Assembly (NCBI GenBank): GCA_016787085.1
Contig: JAEUVJ010000075.1
Coordinates: 38,424-102,423, forward strand
Direction of reading: 5' to 3'
Length of the DNA stretch: 64,000 nucleotides
From: Chitinophagaceae bacterium
GTDB lineage: Bacteria > Bacteroidota > Bacteroidia > Chitinophagales > Chitinophagaceae
In this document: positions 35,482 through 44,700 of the stretch, piece after piece
Layout: every line of letters begins with the position of its first letter
How positions within the stretch are numbered: position 1 is the stretch's first letter
The notes under the pieces: model-generated
What the model was told of the DNA's origin: nothing
The model's database searches: none
The model's input: only the letters and a program-made list of their open reading frames with translations
Position numbers and translations under genes: made by a program

Positions 35482-35799
35482 ATGAGAACTATCATCGTAT
35501 TAACTTTTCTATGCTTTGTCCTAACAGGATGTATTTTTCAATTTTTAGTTGCAGATATAGCTGAAAAGGAGCAATCAAAAACTGATGTGTCTACATTAAC
35601 GCCTTACAATCCCAATTATTTAGATAATGATTCAATTGAAAAAATGGTGCAGTACCAGTTTCTTCTACTGGATTCTTTAGAACGAATCCAAAAACAATCA
35701 GGAAAAAGGGACCTGTTTCTGCAAAGAAAAATTGTTGAAGAGTTAGAAAAATACAGCCGTTTGCTCACTGAGCGGGAAAGCACTCACATATCAAATTAA
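35482..35799 (+). CDS. Small lipoprotein of unknown function
   Basis: A 105-residue protein with a lipobox signal (IIVLTFLCFVLTGC, lipidated Cys near residue 17) and a helical, charged mature part (SIEKMVQYQFLLLDSLERIQ; LFLQRKIVEELEKYSRLLTE). It starts 10 bases after korB and could be read with it. Its base composition is more AT-rich than its neighbours. No family is recognised. Confidence 0.65.
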   Translation: MRTIIVLTFLCFVLTGCIFQFLVADIAEKEQSKTDVSTLTPYNPNYLDNDSIEKMVQYQFLLLDSLERIQKQSGKRDLFLQRKIVEELEKYSRLLTERESTHISN

Positions 35800-35812
35800 T
35801 TAGTTCAATCCT

Positions 35813-35899
35813 TTAAGCTCCTTTTTTCTCATACCACCACTTTGGTGCTGTCTTTTCCATCAGTGTATCAATATTGTGGATACCAAACAGTTTTTGCAT
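35813..35899 (-). CDS. Possible 28-residue peptide
   Basis: ATG at 35899, TAA at 35815-35813. The peptide MQKLFGIHNIDTLMEKTAPK continues WWYEKKGA. A TATAATA-like sequence lies just upstream on the same strand. The unusual KWWYEKK ending could be the tail of a degraded gene or a real small protein. Evidence is thin. Confidence 0.2.
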   Translation of the reverse strand: MQKLFGIHNIDTLMEKTAPKWWYEKKGA

Positions 35900-36010
35900 G
35901 TATTATAATACCAGGGCAAATACGAATTGTTCATGTAGCAGAAAGTGGGGTGTATCATTTTTAACGAAAGGCAGTAGTTTTATGCCGGTAAACTTCAGGA
36001 CCTGTACACC

Positions 36011-36631
36011 ATGAGTAAACATTTACTGCTTCACATTCACCCGGATGATCCCCAGCCACGTCATATCAAAACCGTTGTGGAAACACTTCAGAAGGGTGGG
36101 GTGATCATCTACCCCACTGACACGATTTACGGTTTGGGTTGCGATATATTTCAACAAAAAGCTATTGAAAAGATATGCTGGCTGAAAAAGGTGGACCCCA
36201 AAAAGGCGCAATTATCATTTATATGTTCTGACCTTAGCCACCTGAGCGATTACGCCAAACAACTGACCAATTCCACGTATCGCCTGCTTAAAGAGTATCT
36301 GCCCGGGCCTTATACCTTTATTTTGCCAGCCAGTAAAATGGTACCCAAAATATTGCAAAGTAAAAAGGATACTATCGGCCTGCGCATACCGGACAACAAT
36401 ATTGCCAATGCGATCATCCGGGAACTTGGCCGCCCGATCCTCAGCGCTTCCCTGCCCGGCGAAATGATCGAGGATTATACCGACCCGGAGATCATGTATG
36501 AAAACTTCAGTAATGAAGTGGATATCGTTATTGATGGGGGTATTGGCGGCACAGTCCCCTCTACTGTCATTGATTGCACAAAAGATGAGTATGAAGTAAT
36601 AAGAATGGGGGCAGGGGAATGGAGAGAATAA
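36011..36631 (+). CDS. Threonylcarbamoyl-AMP synthase (Sua5/YciO/YrdC family)
   Basis: A 206-residue protein covering the YrdC domain: GGVIIYPTDTIYGLGCD (substrate-binding K/R-P-T-D region), LSFICSDLSHLSDYAK, GPYTFILPAS, and IGLRIPDNNI. Sua5/YrdC proteins make L-threonylcarbamoyl-adenylate for the t6A37 modification of ANN-decoding tRNAs; YciO paralogues look similar and have an uncertain role, so the gene name is left open. It has no C-terminal Sua5 extension. Followed by a bidirectional hairpin. Confidence 0.87.
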   Translation: MSKHLLLHIHPDDPQPRHIKTVVETLQKGGVIIYPTDTIYGLGCDIFQQKAIEKICWLKKVDPKKAQLSFICSDLSHLSDYAKQLTNSTYRLLKEYLPGPYTFILPASKMVPKILQSKKDTIGLRIPDNNIANAIIRELGRPILSASLPGEMIEDYTDPEIMYENFSNEVDIVIDGGIGGTVPSTVIDCTKDEYEVIRMGAGEWRE

Positions 36632-36633
36632 AA

Positions 36634-36660
36634 AAAGCACCACCGATAAAGTGATGCTTT
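36634..36660. terminator. Bidirectional terminator hairpin
   Basis: AAAGCA and TGCTTT with an inner CAC/GTG stem. The minus strand has a seven-T run and should end the basic-protein gene at 36706; on the plus strand it lies 3 bases after the Sua5-type gene. Confidence 0.55.
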
Positions 36661-36705
36661 CAACCAACTGCTGCGGATTCTCTCTGTATATCGGATCCTT
36701 ACGGA

Positions 36706-37008
36706 TTATATTACCCTTCTGCGGCCGTTATGTTTCAGGCGGAATATTTCCCGGTTGTCATGGCGTTTCATCATGTGCAGCCTTCTTCTTTCCATCGGTG
36801 TTACCTTTCCGTCACGCAGTGCTCTGCGTCTTTCAGCTTTAAAACGGAACTGGCTTTTCTGTAAACGGAACTTCTCCGGGCGGGTCAATTGCCTGTTCTC
36901 AAAACCCCTTTCGATGCGTTCGCGGCGAACACGGTCGCGGGGACCCTGTGCGGTAGCAGATGCGGCTATTATGGTAAGAACCAAACCGAGTACGAATAAT
37001 TTTTTCAT
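36706..37008 (-). CDS. Small exported, very basic protein
   Basis: A 100-residue protein with a signal peptide (MKKLFVLGLVLTIIAASATAQ) and a mature part that is about 30 percent Arg plus Lys (RDRVRRERIERGFENRQLT; RLHMMKRHDNREIFRLKHNG). Predicted helical, with no cysteines. Similar short basic periplasmic proteins are common in Chitinophagaceae-type genomes; they might bind nucleic acid, phosphate groups or LPS, but the role is unknown. Confidence 0.75.
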   Translation of the reverse strand: MKKLFVLGLVLTIIAASATAQGPRDRVRRERIERGFENRQLTRPEKFRLQKSQFRFKAERRRALRDGKVTPMERRRLHMMKRHDNREIFRLKHNGRRRVI

Positions 37009-37140
37009 GGCTTATTATTTTTTGAGCTATAAACTATTTGGGAGATAAGACAGAGAATGACCAACGGGGTTTAGCCGATAAGAAAATTTTAACGGTAGAA
37101 AAAATACGTATAACAGGATAAGTGTGGAGAAACGAAACGT

Positions 37141-37752
37141 TTATACATCATCGCCTGTAAAGAGACCTATTTGTCCCGGAACAATATTGAAGCTCCTGCG
37201 ATGGTATTTGCAAAGACCATGTACTTCTATCGCCTTCCGGTGTTCTTCCGTACCATAGCCTTTATTATTTTTCCAGTTATAATGAGGGAATTCTTCATGT
37301 AGTTGTTTCATATGATCATCCCGGTATGTTTTGGCCAGGATACTAGCAGCAGCAATACTTGCATAAATCCCATCACCACCCACGATACACGCATGCTTCA
37401 GCTTTTTATAAGGCACAAACCTGTTACCGTCTATCACCAGGAATTCAGGACGCTTCTTTAGTTTATCCAGCGCAAGGTGCATAGCCCTGAATGAGGCCTT
37501 TAGGATATTGACTTGGTCTATTTCCTCATTGTCCACCATGGCGACAGCATATGCACTGGCATTTCCCTCTATATACACTCTCAACTCCTCTCTTTGTATG
37601 GCATTTAGCTGTTTGCTGTCATTCAGTACCGGGTGGTAAAAGTCGCCGGGCAATATAACAGCTGCTGCAAAGACTGGCCCTGCATAGCAACCACGGCCTG
37701 CCTCGTCACAACCCGCTTCGGAAAGTTGATCCTGGAAAAAGGGTTTCAGCAT
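37141..37752 (-). CDS. rnhB: Ribonuclease HII
   Basis: A 203-residue enzyme starting at 37752 (MLKPFFQDQLSEAGCDEAGRG). The catalytic acidic residues are in AGCDEAGRGCYAGP (Asp, Glu), and a further Asp in FLVIDGNRF; NDSKQLN and GGDGIYASIAAASILAKTYRD are family motifs. It cuts the RNA strand of RNA-DNA hybrids and single ribonucleotides in DNA. A longer frame from 37845 overlaps the divergent ctaA-type gene and is not preferred. Confidence 0.95.
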   Translation of the reverse strand: MLKPFFQDQLSEAGCDEAGRGCYAGPVFAAAVILPGDFYHPVLNDSKQLNAIQREELRVYIEGNASAYAVAMVDNEEIDQVNILKASFRAMHLALDKLKKRPEFLVIDGNRFVPYKKLKHACIVGGDGIYASIAAASILAKTYRDDHMKQLHEEFPHYNWKNNKGYGTEEHRKAIEVHGLCKYHRRSFNIVPGQIGLFTGDDV

Positions 37753-37808
37753 AGGCTGCAATTTCACAAATAATGCTGATAAAAATGAGGTGACAATGGT
37801 TCGGCTGC

Positions 37809-37816
37809 TAACTTTG
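37809..37816 (+). promoter_or_regulatory. -7 box (TAACTTTG) before the heme A synthase gene
   Basis: Exact TAnnTTTG match, 8 bases before the ATG at 37825; a transcript from it would have almost no leader. Confidence 0.3.
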
Positions 37817-37824
37817 CGGCCGCA

Positions 37825-38904
37825 ATGACAAACGACCTGCAGCAAACCCGTTCCTCAAAACCCGTAGCAATATGGCTACTGACAGGAGTTGCCATGATCA
37901 TCATCCAGGTTTTGCTGGGAGGTATCACCCGGTTGACAGGGTCAGGGCTTTCCATTACTGAATGGAAGCCTATTATGGGTACTCTCCCGCCTATGAATGA
38001 GCCGGACTGGAATACAGCTTTTGAAAAATACAGGCAGATCGCCCAGTACAAATATGTTAACCCGCATTTCACCCTGGAAGATTTTAAATTTATTTACTTC
38101 TGGGAATGGTTTCATCGTTTGTGGGCAAGACTGATCGGTGTGATGTTCCTTATTCCTTTTATTGTTTTTATCATTCAGAAAAGATTCAAAGCCGATATGA
38201 TACGGCCCCTGGTCATTCTCTTTTTACTTGGTGCGTTGCAGGGGCTCGTAGGATGGATCATGGTACAAAGCGGGCTGGGCGACTCGGATCTGCTCTACGT
38301 AAGCCATTATAAACTGGCCATTCATTTCATTCTTGCACTCGGTTTGCTATGTTATACTTTTTGGTTTGCCCTTCAATTATTGGTTCCCGAAAACCAATTC
38401 ACTATCAGCAAACCACTTCGTTTGTTTACCGGCTGGCTTATTGCATTGCTGGCATTACAACTGGTCTACGGCGCCTTTATGGCTGGTTTAAAAGCGGCCG
38501 CCTCCGCTCCAACCTGGCCAAAGATCAATAGCGTTTGGTGGCCGGAAAATACCCGCTCATACGGCGACCATTATTTCAGCGGCGTTTCTTTTTTATTTGA
38601 TCACCCGCTGGTCGTTCATTTTTTTCACCGCAACCTGGCCTATTTGCTTACATTCTTGGTTATTCTATGGTATTGGAAAGCGCTTAAAACAAACGGAACA
38701 AGTGTTTTTACAAAAAGTAAAGTATTGCCTTTACTGATCGTTCTGCTTCAGGTGGTGCTGGGCATTCTGACTGTTCTCAATGTTACTCATCAGGGTTATT
38801 TCCTCTGGCTGGGTGTAGCTCACCAGTTCGTTGCCATGCTGCTGCTTTTATCGCTGGTATGGATGTTTTATATCATAAGAGGCCCGAAAACCGTTAATAG
38901 CTAA
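37825..38904 (+). CDS. ctaA: Heme A synthase, COX15/CtaA family
   Basis: A 359-residue inner-membrane protein with eight helices. Conserved family segments: LLGGITRLTGSGLSITEWKP (first helix and loop), FIYFWEWFHRLWARLIG with a haem-ligand His, HYKLAIHFILAL, and FHRNLAYLLTF plus VAHQFVAMLLLL with the second pair of His residues. It oxidises haem O to haem A for cytochrome c oxidase. No oxidase subunit genes are in the window. Confidence 0.93.
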   Translation: MTNDLQQTRSSKPVAIWLLTGVAMIIIQVLLGGITRLTGSGLSITEWKPIMGTLPPMNEPDWNTAFEKYRQIAQYKYVNPHFTLEDFKFIYFWEWFHRLWARLIGVMFLIPFIVFIIQKRFKADMIRPLVILFLLGALQGLVGWIMVQSGLGDSDLLYVSHYKLAIHFILALGLLCYTFWFALQLLVPENQFTISKPLRLFTGWLIALLALQLVYGAFMAGLKAAASAPTWPKINSVWWPENTRSYGDHYFSGVSFLFDHPLVVHFFHRNLAYLLTFLVILWYWKALKTNGTSVFTKSKVLPLLIVLLQVVLGILTVLNVTHQGYFLWLGVAHQFVAMLLLLSLVWMFYIIRGPKTVNS

Positions 38905-38964
38905 GCAACTTATTTGCATTGCTGGTATTAAATAGTATTTTTAATTATTACCAGCCCCTTACTT

Positions 38965-41196
38965 ATGAAAGCCTGGCTTAACGGTTTTTACCATTCATTC
39001 CCCATCCAGTTGCTGTTCCTGCATTTCAGGAAATACCAGGTATTGCTTGTCTTCTGGTTCATACTGTTCAGTACGGTAAACGGCACTTTCATGAAAACCT
39101 TTGGAGCCGATGCCCTTTACCTGGCGCCTGAATATCTCGGTAATGTCAATGCTGTCAGTGCTGCTATCGTCGGTGTGTCCATCGGCATGTTCATCATGAG
39201 CTGGAATATCAGCAGCTTTATTCTTTTCAGCAAACATTTCCGTTTCCTGGCAGCCACAACCAACCCTTTTTTGAAATATTGTATCAACAATGCCATTATC
39301 CCGCTTTTTTTCCTGGTCTTTTACCTCGTCAAGGCGTACCGCTTTGACCATTACAAAGAGCTGATCAGTAATACAGAGTTCTTTTTGCTGGCAGCAGGTT
39401 TTCTTGCCGGCCTTGTATTGATCATTTCTCTTTCATTCTATTATTTTTTCCGGGCCGACCGCTCCATTCTCAGACGTATGATGCCCGTGATCAGCGAACC
39501 TAAAGAATACATTACCCATTTGCGGCCGCCGATAGAAGTATATGAAGAAGGAAGCCTGTGCAAGGCCGACCTGTATTTTGAATCGCCTTTCAGATTACGC
39601 CCTACCCGTAACGTAGGGCATTACACTGCAGAATTCATAGACACCCTTTTCAAACGCCACCACTTTGCAGCGATCATCAGTGTATTTGCAGCCTTTATTT
39701 TCCTGGTCATTGTCGGTTTTTTCTTAGAAACTCCTTTTTTCCAGATACCGGCTGCGGCCAGCATCACTATCTTTTTTTCTATTCTTATCGGTGTGGCCGG
39801 CGCTTTTTCCTATTTTCTGCAAAGCTGGAGTATCCCATACCTGATCCTGCTGGTAATGATGTTGAATTTCCTGTACAAAATTGACTGGATAGATCCCCGC
39901 AATAAAGCCTACGGCCTGAATTACCAGAATAAGAACGAAAGACCTTCTTATACCCGGGAGGGGTTGATGGCTCTTTGTACCAAAGAAAAAACAGAAGCAG
40001 ATAAGAAGAACATGACTGCTATCCTGGATAGATGGAAGCAGAAACAAGATAGCAGCAAGCCATTATTAGTAGTAGTCAGCACCAGCGGTGGCGGCCATCG
40101 TAGCGCCACTTTTACCATGAGTGTACTGCAACATCTCGACAGTATCACCAATGGCACTATCATGAAGAAGATATTCCTGTTCAGCGGAGCATCAGGCGGC
40201 ATGATCGGAGCTACTTATTTCCGGGAGTTGTATCTTTTAAAACAACAGGGAAAAAACATACAGCTTCAGGATGAAAAATATATTGATGCCGTTTCCGGCG
40301 ACCTGTTAAACCCTGTATTCTCCTCTTTTGTGGCCAGGGACCTGATCGCCCCGGCTCAAAAATTCAACGTAGGTGATTATGTATATGTAAAAGACCGTGG
40401 TTATGCATTTGAAGAGAAAATGAATCAGAACTCAAAAGGTTTACTGAGCAAGAAGATCGGTGATTATATCAATGACGAGAAAGAAGCAAATATCCCTTTA
40501 ATGTTTTTTAATTCGGTTGTCACAAGGGATAGCCGCAAGATGATCATCAGTACACAGCCTGTAAGTTTCATGATGCAGGGCCGCCAGGACACAGCCCGTT
40601 TTCCGCTGATGGATCCGGATGCCGTGGATTTTGCTGCCTTTTTCAAAAACCAGGACCCTTACAATCTGCGGTTGCTGACAGCGCTGCGTATGAATGCCAC
40701 CTTCCCGGTCGTATTGCCCAATGTGTGGCTTCCCAGCAATCCCGTCATTGATGTAATGGATGCAGGACTGCGTGATAATTATGGCCAGGAAACAACATTG
40801 CGATTCCTGGAAACATTTGAAGACTGGATCAATGAAAATACAAGGGGTGTGCTGATCATACAGATCAGGGACCGCAGTCCCGGCGGATGGGATTCCCCTT
40901 ACCTGTCAGACGATATCAGCGATCATGCTACCAAGCCTTTTTTACTGCTGCAGCACAACTGGTTCAAGATGATGGAATATTTTCAGAACGACATGCTGAG
41001 CTATTATGGCAGCCACCCGGAGAGAAAAGTACAAAAGCTGTTGTTTGAATACGCTGCGGATAAAGAAGAAAACAAAGCGGCGCTCAATTTTCACCTCAGC
41101 AAAAGAGAAAAAAAAGATATTGTCAGATCCATACAGTCTGCTTCTAACCAGAGAAGTTTTAAAAAAGTAAATGCGCTTTTGACCGGCCAGCCATAA
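38965..41196 (+). CDS. Patatin-like phospholipase with N-terminal membrane domain
   Basis: A 743-residue protein. Residues 1-330 contain six or so membrane helices (about 25-40, 65-90, 110-125, 140-160, 238-258, 268-305). The patatin domain follows: oxyanion hole STSGGGHRSA (about 371-380), nucleophile in FSGASGGMIGA (Ser near 408) and the dyad Asp in MDAGLRDNYG (near 597). It should hydrolyse lipid esters at the inner-membrane surface. The family usually lacks such a large membrane domain, which may bring substrate to the active site. No regulatory clue is visible. Confidence 0.88.
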   Translation: MKAWLNGFYHSFPIQLLFLHFRKYQVLLVFWFILFSTVNGTFMKTFGADALYLAPEYLGNVNAVSAAIVGVSIGMFIMSWNISSFILFSKHFRFLAATTNPFLKYCINNAIIPLFFLVFYLVKAYRFDHYKELISNTEFFLLAAGFLAGLVLIISLSFYYFFRADRSILRRMMPVISEPKEYITHLRPPIEVYEEGSLCKADLYFESPFRLRPTRNVGHYTAEFIDTLFKRHHFAAIISVFAAFIFLVIVGFFLETPFFQIPAAASITIFFSILIGVAGAFSYFLQSWSIPYLILLVMMLNFLYKIDWIDPRNKAYGLNYQNKNERPSYTREGLMALCTKEKTEADKKNMTAILDRWKQKQDSSKPLLVVVSTSGGGHRSATFTMSVLQHLDSITNGTIMKKIFLFSGASGGMIGATYFRELYLLKQQGKNIQLQDEKYIDAVSGDLLNPVFSSFVARDLIAPAQKFNVGDYVYVKDRGYAFEEKMNQNSKGLLSKKIGDYINDEKEANIPLMFFNSVVTRDSRKMIISTQPVSFMMQGRQDTARFPLMDPDAVDFAAFFKNQDPYNLRLLTALRMNATFPVVLPNVWLPSNPVIDVMDAGLRDNYGQETTLRFLETFEDWINENTRGVLIIQIRDRSPGGWDSPYLSDDISDHATKPFLLLQHNWFKMMEYFQNDMLSYYGSHPERKVQKLLFEYAADKEENKAALNFHLSKREKKDIVRSIQSASNQRSFKKVNALLTGQP

Positions 41197-41199
41197 GCA

Positions 41200-42102
41200 T
41201 CAGGCCGGTTGCAATAACCGGAAACAGTTTTTCTTTACGGTTATGGCAAACCTTTCCGCCGTTTCAGCGGGATCGCCATCAATATGTAAAGGAGCATTCT
41301 CTTTATTGATGATCGTTAATGTGTCTGCCTGGAAGTACACCACTCCTTTTTTCCCTGTTTCAATAGCGCCGGCTTCCAAAGGAATACGACCGCTAACCTG
41401 TTTGAACGTTTGTAGTAATAAATTCAGCTTATTCTGATGAGTGACGATCACGATGTCCAGCAGCCCGTCGCTGAGACTGGCTTTGGGTGCGATCGTAAAG
41501 TTGTTACCAAACTGGTTGCTGTTAGCCACACTGATGAAGAATGCATCTGTTACAAATGAATGGCCGGTAACCTGTAATTCAAAAAGGTAATATTTCGCAG
41601 CAAAGAAATTCCTGATCACCTGTTTCACATACGTGGCCAGGCCTCTCTTTGGTTGTTGTGCAAAATCATGCGCCACTTTTGCATCAAACCCAAGACCACA
41701 AAGATGTACGGCGAATTTGTCATTGATATAAAATCCGTCTGTCAATGCCGCATGTCCTTTAAAAATAACATCCAGCGCCTTGCCCGGATCTTTGGGGATC
41801 CTGGCTGTAAAAGCGAGACCGTTGCCCGAACCGCAGGGAATGATCCCGAAACGAAGGTCATGATCCATCAGTCCGCTGACCACCTGGCTCACAGTTCCGT
41901 CACCGCCGGCGATCACTATATCAGTGGCCTTTTTTTCCCTGATGATGGTGTGTAAAAAAGAATAATCTGCGTTAGCTACTGACGGAAAGATGTCATAACC
42001 TATTCCCTGCTGGCTGGTTTGCTGTGCGATAAATGCCTGCAGGTCTTTCTTTGCCCGGGTGCCGGCAATGGGATTGATGATATAAATAATATGACGGCGC
42101 AT
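41200..42102 (-). CDS. Diacylglycerol kinase-family lipid kinase
   Basis: From the ATG at 42102 the 300-residue protein begins MRRHIIYIINPIAGTRAKKD, with the nucleotide-binding IAGGDGTVSQVVSGL near residue 62 and GSGNGLAFTARIP near 92, both typical of the DAGK/YegS/sphingosine-kinase fold. The DGLLDIVIV segment near 218 supports it. It would phosphorylate a lipid such as diacylglycerol or a sphingoid base. It is convergent with the patatin gene (3 bases between them), an arrangement that keeps two lipid enzymes together. Confidence 0.9.
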   Translation of the reverse strand: MRRHIIYIINPIAGTRAKKDLQAFIAQQTSQQGIGYDIFPSVANADYSFLHTIIREKKATDIVIAGGDGTVSQVVSGLMDHDLRFGIIPCGSGNGLAFTARIPKDPGKALDVIFKGHAALTDGFYINDKFAVHLCGLGFDAKVAHDFAQQPKRGLATYVKQVIRNFFAAKYYLFELQVTGHSFVTDAFFISVANSNQFGNNFTIAPKASLSDGLLDIVIVTHQNKLNLLLQTFKQVSGRIPLEAGAIETGKKGVVYFQADTLTIINKENAPLHIDGDPAETAERFAITVKKNCFRLLQPA

Positions 42103-42200
42103 GGATGAACGTATGCAAATGTAATTGGGGAAAGGCAACCAATTGACTGTATTGAAATTTCAGATGAATATTTTCCTTCATCCGCAGCCTAGCTGCCATT

Positions 42201-42218
42201 GGTAAAAATTATTTTACC
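42201..42218. repeat. Perfect palindrome GGTAAAA-ATTA-TTTTACC
   Basis: Seven-base arms around a four-base centre, in the space between the lipid kinase start and the T9SS protein start. It could be an operator for either gene. Confidence 0.3.
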
Positions 42219-42282
42219 GCTATAGGGAATAGTAGTAACTTAATTCTCCTTTATCATCAATTTATCCTAAAATCTTTGGTTT

Positions 42283-43518
42283 ATGAGAAGAAATCTACGC
42301 ATGACCTCCCTGCTGACGGGAACCTTATTCCTTACCACCTCACTCCTGGCACAAACAGACCGTTTTGCCTATGCTGTCACTGACGTAGTAAAAGAAGGCG
42401 CCAACTGGAGTTTTCTTCGCAAAGTAGATCTGCAGACAGGCGCTTACAGCGAAGTATTACTCAGTGGTAATGATATGAGCAAACTCGCTTATGATGCGGC
42501 TACCAAAAAACAAATGACCACTCCCGTTACGGATGCCCGTTTTGGCAACCTGGCGAATGCAGCATTCGGTACCGGCGTAGCTGCCATGGCGTTTGATAAA
42601 AAGAACAACCGTCTCTATTATACGCCCATGCTGATTGACCAGCTTCGCTACATTGATCTGAAGACGATGAATGTCTATTTTGTCACCAGCGATTTCACCG
42701 GCATGAAGCAAAAATCGCCCGACCAGGGTAATATCATCACCCGCATGGTGATCGCAGATGATGGTAACGGATACGCACTGACCAATGATGGTATGCACCT
42801 GATCCGGTTCACTACCGGGAAGAAATTAGCTGTTACAGATCTGGGCTCTATAGCAGATGCACAGGAAAGCAAGACCTCCGTTCACAGCTCCTGCAGCAGT
42901 TTTGGTGGCGATATGATCGCCGATGATGATGGCAACTTGTACGCCTTTTCCGCCCGCAATAATGTTTTCAAAATAAATATTGAAACCAAGGTAGCTACTC
43001 ATCTGGGCACTATCAGCGGACTTCCCGCCAGCTTTACTACCAATGGCGTAGCCGTTGACCATAATAATCAAATTGTGATCACCAGCGCCGTGGATGCTTC
43101 GGATATGTACACCGTTGATATCGCAGGTATGACTGCCAAAGCCATGAAAGCAGAAAAACCCTGGCGTACTTCCGATCTTGCCAACAGCAATGTGCTGCGT
43201 ACCCGTAAACCCGCCGTGGTACCTGAACTGATCGCTGCTTCCAATGCTGCCACTAATAATAAAGTGCAATTGTATCCCAATCCCGTTACTACAAACCAGT
43301 TCAATGTGCTGTTCAATAACACGGATGCCGGTACTTACACTATACAGGTGACTGATGCAAGAGGACAGGTAACCACGCAGAAAATAGTGAATGTAGGAGG
43401 TAAGGGCAATGTGGTGGCCGTTAACCTCGCTGCTTCATCATCGAAAGGCATTTATATCGTGAAAGTAACTGACCATAACAGCAAAACGGTATTCAGCAAT
43501 AAGATCGTAGTGCAATAG
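42283..43518 (+). CDS. Secreted propeller-like protein with T9SS type A sorting domain
   Basis: A 411-residue protein: signal peptide to about residue 24 (TGTLFLTTSLLAQ), a 300-residue beta-rich region with repeated Asp/Asn turns (FDKKNNRLYYTPM, IADDGNGYALTNDG, IADDDGNLYAFSARNN) consistent with a beta-propeller, and a C-terminal sorting domain beginning VQLYPNPVTTNQFNV and ending FSNKIVVQ. T9SS should carry it over the outer membrane. No catalytic motif is evident. A terminator follows. Confidence 0.87.
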   Translation: MRRNLRMTSLLTGTLFLTTSLLAQTDRFAYAVTDVVKEGANWSFLRKVDLQTGAYSEVLLSGNDMSKLAYDAATKKQMTTPVTDARFGNLANAAFGTGVAAMAFDKKNNRLYYTPMLIDQLRYIDLKTMNVYFVTSDFTGMKQKSPDQGNIITRMVIADDGNGYALTNDGMHLIRFTTGKKLAVTDLGSIADAQESKTSVHSSCSSFGGDMIADDDGNLYAFSARNNVFKINIETKVATHLGTISGLPASFTTNGVAVDHNNQIVITSAVDASDMYTVDIAGMTAKAMKAEKPWRTSDLANSNVLRTRKPAVVPELIAASNAATNNKVQLYPNPVTTNQFNVLFNNTDAGTYTIQVTDARGQVTTQKIVNVGGKGNVVAVNLAASSSKGIYIVKVTDHNSKTVFSNKIVVQ

Positions 43519-43544
43519 CCAAAGTGATCACCCTGAAAAAAACT

Positions 43545-43577
43545 ACCCTTCCCGCTTTAACCGGGAAGGGTTTTTTA
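43545..43577 (+). terminator. Strong intrinsic terminator
   Basis: CCCTTCCCG and CGGGAAGGG form a 9-bp stem followed by TTTTTT; ends the T9SS gene. Confidence 0.8.
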
Positions 43578-43609
43578 TTTACTCCCTTCTCAGTGATAGG
43601 GTATATTTG
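43578..43609 (+). promoter_or_regulatory. Bacteroidota-type promoter of obg
   Basis: TTTA (43578-43581), a 20-base spacer and an exact -7 box TATATTTG (43602-43609) lie 23 bases before the obg start codon. Confidence 0.5.
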
Positions 43610-43632
43610 CACCCTGTTATAAAATCTCTCTT

Positions 43633-44634
43633 TTGGAAAAAAGCAATTTTGTTGACCAGATACGCATTTTTTGCCGCAGCGGCCATGGCGGACCGGGCAA
43701 CAAACATTTTATGCGTAACAAGTTCACCGCGCTGGGTGGGCCCGATGGTGGCGATGGCGGCCGCGGGGGACATATTATCCTGAAAGGGAACAGCAACCTA
43801 TGGACCTTGCTTCACCTCCGTTATTACAAGAATGTGCTGGCAGAAGATGGTGAAGGTGGCGGCAGTAACAACCGGACAGGTCGTTTTGGAAAAGACATCA
43901 TCATCGAGGTGCCGCTGGGTACCATAGCAAGAGATGAAGAAACCGGTAACCAGGAAGCAGAGATACTGGAGGACGGGCAGGAGATCATCTGGCTGCCGGG
44001 AGGAAAAGGTGGTTTAGGCAACAGCCATTTTGCTACACCCACTAACCAGGCCCCGGAATATGCGCAACCCGGGTTAGCCGGTACGGAAGGCTGGAAGGTC
44101 CTCGAGTTAAAAGTATTGGCCGATGTGGGATTAGTTGGCTTCCCCAATGCAGGCAAATCCACTTTGCTATCCGTGATCACTGCGGCCAAACCCAAGATCG
44201 CAGATTATGCTTTTACTACATTGACACCCAACCTGGGTATGGTGGAATACCGTGATGGCAAGAGCTTCTGTATTGCCGATCTGCCGGGCATCATCGAAGG
44301 AGCTGCCGAAGGCAAAGGATTAGGTCACCGGTTTCTCCGGCACATTGAAAGAAACTCTGTGCTGCTATTCCTGCTGCCCGCCGATAGCGACGATCATAAA
44401 AAGGAATTCGGGGTACTGGTCAATGAACTGGAGCAATACAATCCTGAGCTGCTGCACAAGCAATTCATCATTGCCGTCAGCAAAAGCGATATGCTGGATG
44501 ATGAGCTGAAAGCAGCTATAGAGAAAGAATTACCCGCTGAAATACCTCACCTGTTCATTTCATCCGTTACCCACAAAGGGATCACCGAACTGAAAGACAT
44601 GCTCTGGAAAGTGCTGACCGAACCGCAGGATTAA
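43633..44634 (+). CDS. obgE: Obg/CgtA GTPase
   Basis: A 333-residue ribosome-assembly GTPase. The start is TTG at 43633, giving MEKSNFVDQIRIF, the normal Obg N-terminus. The glycine-rich Obg fold (GHGGPGN, GGPDGGDGGRGG) occupies residues 1-158; the G domain has GFPNAGKST (G1), DLPGIIEGAAEGKGLG (G3 and switch II), and AVSKSDM, a variant of the NKxD motif that is usual in this group. It helps mature the 50S subunit. No C-terminal OCT domain is present. Confidence 0.95.
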   Translation: MEKSNFVDQIRIFCRSGHGGPGNKHFMRNKFTALGGPDGGDGGRGGHIILKGNSNLWTLLHLRYYKNVLAEDGEGGGSNNRTGRFGKDIIIEVPLGTIARDEETGNQEAEILEDGQEIIWLPGGKGGLGNSHFATPTNQAPEYAQPGLAGTEGWKVLELKVLADVGLVGFPNAGKSTLLSVITAAKPKIADYAFTTLTPNLGMVEYRDGKSFCIADLPGIIEGAAEGKGLGHRFLRHIERNSVLLFLLPADSDDHKKEFGVLVNELEQYNPELLHKQFIIAVSKSDMLDDELKAAIEKELPAEIPHLFISSVTHKGITELKDMLWKVLTEPQD

Positions 44635-44700
44635 TTACCCTGCGCACGGTATTTGCCTCTCTTTGATTTTTAGCTTTATTAGCATTTTAAATAAACAAGT

